Origin: Epiperipatus broadwayi
Taxonomy: Eukaryota; Onychophora; Udeonychophora; Euonychophora; Peripatidae
DNA length: 64,000 nucleotides
Direction: 5' to 3'
Assembly: GCA_028023455.1 (NCBI GenBank)
Contig: JAQFVV010006637.1
Span: 126,001-190,000, forward strand
In this document: in pieces, positions 56,831-64,000 of the stretch
How positions within the stretch are numbered: position 1 is the stretch's first letter
How the letters are laid out: each line of letters begins with the position of its first letter
The notes under the pieces: generated by a model
The model's input: only the letters and a program-made list of their open reading frames with translations
Databases searched by the model: none
What the model was told of the DNA's origin: nothing
Program-made: the position numbers and the translations under genes

Positions 56831-56874
56831 CCTTCAGATCATGATTTCAAGCTATTTGCTATCATCAGTGAAGG
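56831..56874 (-). ncRNA. Hammerhead-like ribozyme motif, family F
   Basis: Minus strand: CCUUCA, CUGAUGA, stem II AGC/GCU, GAAA with self-complementary AUCAUGAU as stem III, C, UGAAGG. Stem I is perfect over six pairs. Confidence 0.55.
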
Positions 56875-57057
56875 ACAGGATTAAGAAACTAGATCTAAAA
56901 CACAAACTCTGGACGTTTAAGAAACAGTTTCTATTCAGCTTGCAAGCGTGAATCTTTTAGACACATAATGTCTTCAAACTCAGCATAGCATGCCAGATAG
57001 CTACATGTTTCTTAAACGTTCAGAGTTTGTGTTTTAGATCTAGTTTCTTAATCCTGT

Positions 57058-57101
57058 CCTTCACTGACGATAGCAAATAGCTTGAAATCATGATCTGAAG
57101 G
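57058..57101 (+). ncRNA. Hammerhead-like ribozyme motif, family F
   Basis: Same fold as 56831-56874. The box is CUGACGA; the change is at position 7, which is free to vary in hammerheads, so pairing and core are both kept. Confidence 0.55.
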
Positions 57102-57240
57102 TGGAAATTAAGTTAGAGATAGTGAAATACTCACTCTGACGTTTATGTAAACAAATGCTTGAAGGTGTTTTTGGTATAACACCATCTATTGTCATAAATA
57201 CAAGCGTATGCAAGTTTTTAACTTGTGTTTTTTGTTTTTC

Positions 57241-57884
57241 ATATATATATACACACATCCTTAATCTAAAAAAAACCCAACAATAATAATAAATCCTTCC
57301 TTTTATCTTTTAAAATTATAACTCTAAAGTTTCCAATAATCTAACAATACCCATTTCACCCTAATTGTGCTGGACAAATTTTAACATTGAACAAAATAAA
57401 TATATGCAAAAACATATGGAGCAAAGCTTTAATGAATAGTTTAACTTAATGTGGCTAGATAGCTTTCAACTTATGTAATAGAAATTATAATTAATACCAA
57501 TAGTTATGCAAGTGATGGTTTCCATCAGGTGGCACTAAAAATGCAGTGACTTAAATTGGGTTTGATATTACTATTTTGTTTTAATTATAAAGATCACATA
57601 CTCATCACTATTCTTAGGATTATAACAGTAGCTTAAAGAGGGACCCAATAACCAAAAGAATCTCACAGTATAATAATAAAAACATTCATTTGCTATGTCA
57701 ATGATCTGAGATTCAATTTCAAGCCAGACAAAACTTAACATTTTATTTTCAAACAGACATAATTTTTTTAGATTTAATAAAAAAATTGGTACTTATGTAT
57801 TAGATCTGCTATGCCTTTTTGCATCCATACCAGTCTGCTGTAGGCCTTCTAATTTTGCAATGTTGTCAAATAACATGTATATCA
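57241..57884. other. AT-rich intron, nothing recognised
   Basis: No exon or element end is seen. Confidence 0.5.
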
Positions 57885-59180
57885 AAACTCCTGACAAACT
57901 TAAGTGATAAATTTATCAAAATGGATGACCTATATATGTTATTTTGTGACATTTTCATAATATTTAGAATGTTATCAGACTGATATGAATGTGAAAAAGT
58001 GTAGCAGCTTTAGTACTTATCATTAATCAGATCAGACTAAATCTGAAAAATTATATTTTTAACAATACAAAAAATATAAATTTTTACACAAAAATAATAA
58101 AAACATATTATGATACTAAATAAAATCAAATAGTTGTGCATTTTTAAAATGACACTTTGTGCATTCAAAGCCATCATCCCCTCTCCCCCCACACAAGATA
58201 TGACATTTTGCCACCGCAAACATGACCAGAATTCCCAAATTTTACTTAAAATTAAAAAATACTATGTATATTAACTCTGGCATGAAATTAAAAAATGGAC
58301 ACTAAAGCAAAATTACCAAAAAATAATACTACATAAGAAAAATACTACATCTATCCTATCACTTAAATATGTACATTAACTACAAAAATAATAAGTATAC
58401 TAACTACAGCATGGACGGTAAAGCAAAAAAAGTAAAAAAAATACTATATCTATTAACTATGGAAAAAAAGTAAAAAATGGATGGATTAAAAAAAAACAAC
58501 CTATGTCTAGTTCAGATTTTTAAAACATGGAGAATTGAAGTGTGATATACTGGTTGCATGGGATTTTGATCGAGAAATGTCTAACTACATTTATTTGTTA
58601 AAAAACAAAAGAAAATAGTAAACTTTTATCAAAACATAAAACAAAAATCAATAAACCTTTATTAAAATGGAATCAATGAGGTGGATTAATTTTTTAATAT
58701 CATCCAGAATGCAAACAAAAGGCCATCTTCTTTGTGCAGTTGGAAAATTGTAGTTCTTCAGTTTTATATGCTTTACAGGAAAAAAAATTAGTAAACTTTT
58801 ATTAAAATAGAATGAATAAAGTTGACTTATTTTTTTAATACCACTCAGACTGCAAACAAAAGCATCATCTTCTTTGTGTCAATTTGTAATTTCATACCAG
58901 TGTTAATATATATAGTATTTTTTAATTTTAAGTAAAATTTGGGAATTTCTGGTCATGCTTTGACGTCAGAATGCTGTACTTTGTGCAGATGTGGGGGGGG
59001 GGAGAATGACTGTAGTAGCACAAAATGCCATTTTAAAGGTCATAACTACATGTTTTTATTTATTATTGTAATTGTCACAATGAAACAAAAACTGACCACT
59101 ACCTGTTTTTATTTGGTATCATAAAGTGTTTTTATTATTTTTGTGTACAAATTTATCACTTAAGTTTGTCAGAAGTTTCA
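57885..59180. mobile_element. Inverted-repeat element, about 1.3 kb
   Basis: Arms of about 280 bases at 57885-58270 and 58900-59180 are diverged inverses (CCTGACAAACTTAAGTGATAAATTTAT, GGTCATG(C/T)TT, CATTTTAAA). The left arm has an extra insertion at about 57930-58060. The interior holds a diverged direct repeat (58620-58760 and 58790-58890, sharing CAGA(A/C)TGCAAACAAAAG and CATCTTCTTTGTG). No protein is encoded. Confidence 0.65.
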
Positions 59181-59937
59181 GTGTTCACATTATTTGATTG
59201 AGATTTTCAGGGTTTATTTGATGAAATCACAAGGTTATAAATTTATGAGTGGAATGACACAGATGTGAAAAGAAAGAGCAGATCAAATATGTAAGTACTA
59301 AAAACGTTAAGTAAATATTATAATAATAAATTTAAAATTAAACTAGTACATAAAAAGAAGATAAATTTAAATAAATAAATAAAAAATGTTAAAAAATAAG
59401 AAGCATTGGAAAGTATGGATGCCTTTATGTTGTAAATTGCTTGATTTGTAAGAGATATAATAAAGTGACTCATATGTAGTAACAATAAAAATTAAATTAA
59501 AAATTAGATTAAAACAACATTTAATAGATAAAAATTGCAATATATATGTATACATGTAAGAATTGAAGTATTTAAACTTTGGAATAAAGATAGTGAAAAA
59601 TGTGAGATCTTATAAAGAAAGATTGATTAAAGAATGTTTATCCATAAAAATGAGAAAAACAATTTAAAACAATTTAAAAAATGTTATTATAGACGTGTAA
59701 TTATAATTTTTGAAGGGTATTTTATATAAAATTGTAAATTTAAAAAAATTAAATGTAAAAACATATAGACACATCAAAATAAGCTAGAAGATTTTTTTTT
59801 AAAAATTGTAATTTGTGACAAAATATTTTTATGTTGTTTTGGAAATTTTTTGCAAACATATATTTGATGTATGTTTATAGAAATAATCAGCCTTTGACAA
59901 TAACCATATATTACCAGTCAAAACCTCGAGGAAAATC
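59181..59937. other. AT-rich region, nothing recognised
   Basis: A-rich sequence without supported features. Confidence 0.5.
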
Positions 59938-60032
59938 AAGCGTTGGTGGTCGAGAGGTCAGCACAGCCGCCTTACAAGCAATTGTCCCGGGTTAGCGGGT
60001 TCGCTTCCCGGCTGATACTATGACACATGGAA
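59938..60032 (+). mobile_element. SINE S1, best-preserved copy
   Basis: Starts GCGTTGGTGGTCGAGAGGTC with a perfect A box. A GGGTTCGCTTCCC T-arm-like B box forms a four-pair stem. It ends ATACTATGACACATGG and an A-run. Confidence 0.8.
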
Positions 60033-60780
60033 AAAAACATCTAGGAAAATTGAAATAAATAAATAAAAAAGGTTCACAAAAAGATTTGAAAAAAAAATGT
60101 ATTAAAAGATTTTTTTTAAATGTTTAAAAGACTATAAGATAGGGTTAAATGTTGAGTAAACAAAGCTGTAAAAAGTGATTTATAATAAACCAAGTTTTTA
60201 AAAGAAGGTATTTATTAATGAGTGGATGATTTTGAAAAGAAATAAATGAATACACAGTTTTTATGAATAGAGATTGTTTAATTTTTAATATTCTTAGTAT
60301 TTTATCACCTTTTAAAAATAGAATCAAATTTCTATTTATGCATTAAACAATTCATTATTTAAATTGTAGCATAAAATAATAATTATTTAAACTGCGATTA
60401 GATTGACAACATAAATTCATATCAACACATTTAATCACTTAGATAAGAATATTATTAGCAGTATAATTGTCTAGGTATTAAATGGAATTATAATCCTAAT
60501 GTTGTTGCTACCAACATATAAAGATTTTCCAAATAATGTCTTGATTAGTTGAAGGCTTAAAAGTATTCTGTACATTAAAATAAAAAGATTATAATTATTT
60601 AATTAAAGAGCCTTAGTGTTTAATGATAGCAAATCACTATCCTTATGATTTGGGGTTGAGTCTAGGCCAAGTAAACTTGAACATTTTTTCAAATTGTAAT
60701 CAGGTATAGAAATAAAGATATAGTAATAAAAATACTAGTAAATTTACAAAAGACATACATGTAAATACACACATGTAATT
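60033..60780. other. AT-rich region, nothing recognised
   Basis: No supported feature is seen. Confidence 0.5.
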
Positions 60781-60794
60781 CAACATCAATGCTG

Positions 60795-60950
60795 ATTATT
60801 TTGAACATCAAAAGAAGTTCTCATAAGGTTAATAATTTTAAATTCAAAATGAAATTAAAAAAAAGGTCGAAGAGATTGTTTCAATTAATCAGCTTGGAGC
60901 TGAGTTCATTAATCTTATGAGAACTTCTTTTAATCTTGAACAGTGATTAA
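60795..60950. mobile_element. Very short head-to-head pair of PLE family A 3' coding ends
   Basis: The minus arm (60795-60840) and plus arm (60900-60950) both carry the family A C-terminal stretch (A)AGAAGTTCTCATAAG and its inverse, corresponding to the LMRTSF-like end of the endonuclease. They are separated by about 60 bases. Confidence 0.65.
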
Positions 60951-61221
60951 AATTCGTATTGAATTGTGGATAGTTATATTGTTATTAGTTTTCATTTGAG
61001 AAAAGGTCTATGGCAGTGAAGAAAATTTTACAAAAAAAAATTCTACTCTTTCTCATTCTTTATATATATTGTGCTAACTGAAATTTGGTGTAAATTCAGT
61101 ATATGGAGGAATGTAAAGTATAAATTGTTTTTATATTCTTAATTGATTTTAATAGAGAATGTATTAGCCTCAAGAGCATTAAAATCAGTTACTATAACAA
61201 CGAACTAGTAAGGCAAGAAAT

Positions 61222-61278
61222 GCATCATCATCATCATCATCATTATTATTATTATTATTATTATTATTGTTGTTGTTG

Positions 61279-61328
<50 letters not shown>
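61222..61328. repeat. (ATC)n/(ATT)n/(GTT)n compound trinucleotide repeat
   Basis: About 107 bases of shifting trinucleotides. Confidence 0.95.
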
Positions 61329-61586
61329 GCAACATAAAATTATAAATTAATATTATTAGTTTAAAATGCATATATAAATAATACAGTTTATAGTTTTTAA
61401 TAAAAAAATTTTTTTATTCTTTGTACATTGGTTATTACATACAATACACATGAATATATAATTTTTTGACTCCATCTGTTGTTACATTTATATGATGCAT
61501 ATGATATTGTATTGGGAAGATATATATATATAATTGAAATAATATTTTTAACGGTTTATAAACAATTACAAACAATCTTAAAATCC

Positions 61587-61627
61587 GCAGAAGTACTTTC
61601 GGTTACTTTCTAACCTGCCTCAACTGC
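61587..61627 (-). ncRNA. Hammerhead-like motif, PLE family C terminus
   Basis: Same fold as 50442-50482, with GAAA intact and stem I extended by the GGCAG context. Confidence 0.45.
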
Positions 61628-61664
61628 CATTAAAGTCAAAAACCAAAAGCGGAAGCAAACGTCA

Positions 61665-62205
61665 TCAATTCAAATTCCACGAATCTTGTATTTTAATGTT
61701 AGAAGCTTGCCGATTTATTAAATGCGTTTTATTTCTGTTTATAAAAATTGCTTCTTTAATTTTTCTTTTACTACGGTTTCTCTCTTCATGAAGAATTTTC
61801 ACATTTTCAAAATTAAATTTAAATTTATATTTACATGTTTTTTCGTGATCAAAGAAAACTGAAGAAGATATTAAATCACCATTATTTTTATTTTTTACAC
61901 GCTTATATAATAATTCATGTTCCTTCAATCTTTTCTCAATACTGCACCTAGATTCACCTATATATGATAGCATACAATCACAAAAAATTTTGATATAGGA
62001 CATTACTTTTTTGCTTGACAGGTATGACATCCTTAGAATTATTGACTAATTTATTAATATTGTTTGGAACGTAGAATGAAACATTAAACACATACTTATA
62101 TAAATCCTTAAAAACTTTTACTTGTGGATTTGAAATAAATGGAATAGATATCCATTTTTTATTATTAATCTTCATTTCTTTTAAATTATCATAATTTTTT
62201 TTAAA
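61665..62205 (-). pseudogene. PLE family C GIY-YIG endonuclease, minus arm
   Basis: The C-terminal part, IFCDCMLSYIGESRCSIEKRL to the end DSWNLN, is open at 61665-61990. An extra T near 61988 breaks the frame from the upstream part. That part continues as KEMKINNKKW and PQVKVFKDLYKYVFNVSF in another phase to about 62205. Confidence 0.8.
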
Positions 62206-62206
62206 T

Positions 62207-62607
62207 TTTCTCAAAACATTTATTAAACTAATTAATATGGGTGATATATTACAAATATAGATAATGAACAATTACAATATTAGATGAGTTATGGAACTAA
62301 CATTATTGAGTTAAACAGGGTTAGGTATTTAGTGGTTAAGTTTTTTATTAACTTTATTAGAGAGTCTGATATAATTTCCATGTCTCTTGAAAAATGAATG
62401 TTGTGGCAAGAGTTTTGTCTCTTTGTTTAATTTTCTCTATGCTCTGAATAAATAATGAGTTTTCATCTGGCTTGGGATGTTGGTATTGTGCCTTGCACCT
62501 CACAATCCAAATGGCATAGGTGATGAAAATTGACAGCCTGATTGTAGGAATATCTCTTCCATGAATGCATTCTTTTATATTAAATATTTTGTAGTAATCT
62601 ATCTTTG
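62207..62607 (-). pseudogene. LINE reverse transcriptase C-terminal fragment inserted in the PLE
   Basis: The minus strand encodes KECIHGRDIPTIRLSIF, then ITYAIWIVRCKAQYQH and IEKIKQRDKTLATTF before a stop near 62357. The TYxIWxxR block resembles the region after the reverse transcriptase domain in several non-LTR elements. It is flanked on both sides by PLE family C sequence (YKMEQINN on one side, KKNYDNLKE on the other). About ten PLE bases are lost at the junction. Confidence 0.5.
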
Positions 62608-62632
62608 AATTGTTAATTTGTTCCATTTTATA

Positions 62633-62901
62633 AAAGATTGAAGGAACATGAATTATTATATAAGTGTGTAAAAAATAAAAATAATGGTGATTTAATATCT
62701 TCTTCAGTTTTCTTTGATCACGAAAAAACATGTAAATATAAATTTAAATTTAATTTTGAAAATGTGAAAATTCTTCATGAAGAGAGAAACCATAGTAAAA
62801 GAAAAATTAAAGAGGCAATTTTTATAAACAGGAATAAAACGCATTTAATAAATCGACAAGCTTCTAACGTTAAAATACGAGATTCATGGAATTTGAATTG
62901 A
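62633..62901 (+). pseudogene. PLE family C GIY-YIG endonuclease, plus arm (truncated)
   Basis: Open from KRLKEHELLYK to DSWNLN. It lacks the GIY-YIG start because the arm begins at the palindrome centre. Confidence 0.8.
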
Positions 62902-62938
62902 TGACGTTTGCTTCCGCTTTTGGTTTTTGAATTTAATG

Positions 62939-62979
62939 GCAGTTGAGGCAGGTTAGAAAGTAACCGAAAGTACTTCTGC
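62939..62979 (+). ncRNA. Hammerhead-like motif, PLE family C terminus
   Basis: GCAG, UUGAGGC plus A, GGUU/AACC, GAAA, AGUACU, U, CUGC. All stems are intact. Confidence 0.45.
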
Positions 62980-63316
62980 TGATTTTAAGATTGTTTGTAA
63001 TTGTTTATAAACCGTTAAAAATATTATTTCAATTATAATTACAATATTGTTTTTAATTAATGGATATTTTATTTATTTTATATATATATACAGTGCAGTA
63101 TAGTGAGAATGTGGTGTATATTGTTTTAGTTTATGTTGAATTAAAAGAATATAATTTGTATTTTACAACGTGAATATTATTTATTATATGTGTTGATTAT
63201 AAATGTTTTTTTTTCATTTTATTATTATTATTATTATTATTGTTGTAAAAGTGATTTTAAACATGGATCACAGGGTGATTTCAATATAAGGGTAAATAAA
63301 ATGTAATCTTGGTTTT

Positions 63317-63392
63317 AAAACAGGCAAAATCTCCATACAGTAGCGCCACTCAGTGCAAGCTAGAGTGATCAATGGGGAGTTTTGCCTGTTTT
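63317..63392. repeat. Short hairpin with family I core
   Basis: AAAACAGGCAAAA-CTCC and its inverse (GGAG-TTTTGCCTGTTTT) enclose CCATACAGTAGCGCCACTCA, which is the terminal block of family I. It looks like a minimal foldback derivative. Confidence 0.7.
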
Positions 63393-64000
63393 AATAGCAG
63401 TTATGAGAAAGCATAAGAAATGGTGATCATGTGAATCTTGGTTTTACTGATATCACTTATGGAAGGTTATAAAAGGGACTGAATGGTTCTATTTCACTCT
63501 CTGATTATAAATGCAAACCTAAGCTCTTTCATATATATTTTATTTATTTTAAAAATATTTACTTATTAATTATTAAAATGATGGGGTAAAAAGGATTATA
63601 TTTGTCCAGAAAAACTGGTCAGGATTAGCAAAAATGTATTAAAGGAATAAGAAAATAAATTATAGTGTTGAAAGTCATCTTAATATTTCCCTACTAAAAA
63701 TGGTTATTGCACGTGAACAAAATATTTCAACAATGAAATATAAAAGCTAGCAAAATAATATTGTATATGGGAATTATTTTCATCTGCAGATATAATTTTA
63801 TAACATTGATGAAGTGTTTGAACTCACGTTTTAAATCAGTTTAATTGTATGGTGTACTGTCAGAAATGGAGATTGACATCTATTCATTCATAATGCAATT
63901 ATAATATTGATACCTGCAAAATAAAGGATAAAATTTAATACTTGGAAAATATTGAAATTAACAAGATATGCATTATTGGGGTAACTTTTTTAGTACTTTT
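63393..64000. other. AT-rich region to window end
   Basis: No lipoxygenase exon or element is recognised. Confidence 0.5.

Larger units (their letters stand above)
56738..57240. mobile_element. Palindromic element family F, copy 3
   Basis: Arms at 56738-56925 and 57005-57200 are inverse copies with good identity. The loop holds GACACATAATGTCTTCAAAC as in the copy near 10090. The left end starts at TGACAATAGATGG, so it lacks the outer TIR part that is present on the right (ACTTGTG...GTTTTTCAT). Confidence 0.8.
61535..63072. mobile_element. Damaged inverted pair of PLE family C with an inserted LINE tail
   Basis: The minus arm (61535-62206, resuming at 62608-62632) and plus arm (62633-63072) are copies of the PLE seen at 50335. 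The minus arm is longer. It is interrupted at about 62207-62607 by unrelated sequence that encodes the tail of a LINE reverse transcriptase. Both ends carry the family C hammerhead-like motif. Confidence 0.85.

Overview
This is a window of nuclear genome from a multicellular animal, very AT-rich (roughly three quarters A+T by eye). It has large introns, long (AT)n tracts, SINEs with RNA polymerase III boxes, LTR-type repeats, an RTE-type LINE and many Penelope-like elements (PLEs). No bacterial-style operon, rRNA or CRISPR array is visible. The mix fits an invertebrate such as a cnidarian, mollusc or chelicerate; the sequence alone does not settle which.

Only one host gene can be supported. 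It is a lipoxygenase on the + strand, spread thinly across the window. Four exons join with canonical AG/GT borders and matching phases: 16123-16238, 18137-18300, 36687-36819 and 56174-56317. A phase-compatible candidate upstream exon lies at 12508-12618. Together they cover the linker and the N-terminal part of the lipoxygenase catalytic domain. The iron-ligand region must lie beyond the right edge. The two largest introns (about 18.4 and 19.4 kb) are filled with repeats.

Layout: 0-1.7 kb is AT-rich repeat. 1.74-7.44 kb is an LTR retrotransposon on the minus strand with two nearly identical 1.68-kb LTRs and a 2.3-kb interior that keeps only a gag-like coiled-coil ORF. 9.4-14.4 kb holds foldback elements, a PLE endonuclease fragment and SINEs. 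17-18 kb holds two inverted-pair elements. 19.6-23.3 kb is a 3.7-kb tail-to-tail pair of a 2-kb LTR-like unit, with a third copy at 53.57-55.6 kb. 24.2-30.6 kb holds three successive head-to-head PLE pairs, the largest carrying a nested retroposon with a 13-bp target-site duplication. 30.7-34.6 kb holds more palindromes. 37.4-39.7 kb is a CpG-richer LTR-like block. 40.5-48 kb holds degenerate repeats. 49.3-53.3 kb contains an RTE LINE, a nearly perfect 2.6-kb PLE palindrome and a nested palindrome. 55.7-56.1 kb is a near-perfect 0.43-kb palindrome just before a lipoxygenase exon. 56.7-63.4 kb holds further inverted pairs, a SINE and a damaged PLE pair.

Two themes stand out. First, almost every PLE-related insertion is an inverted (head-to-head) pair, so a primary transcript of the lipoxygenase gene would carry many long RNA hairpins. 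Second, at least five different repeat families carry a short motif that folds like a hammerhead ribozyme: a CUGANGA-type box, stem II, GAAA, a very short and often self-complementary stem III, then UH, with matching stem I arms in most copies. Several families share one extra base between the CUGANGA box and stem II, and two have altered core bases. Hammerhead ribozymes are known from PLE terminal repeats; the linker length, the core changes and their presence in small non-coding foldback elements are what deserve testing.
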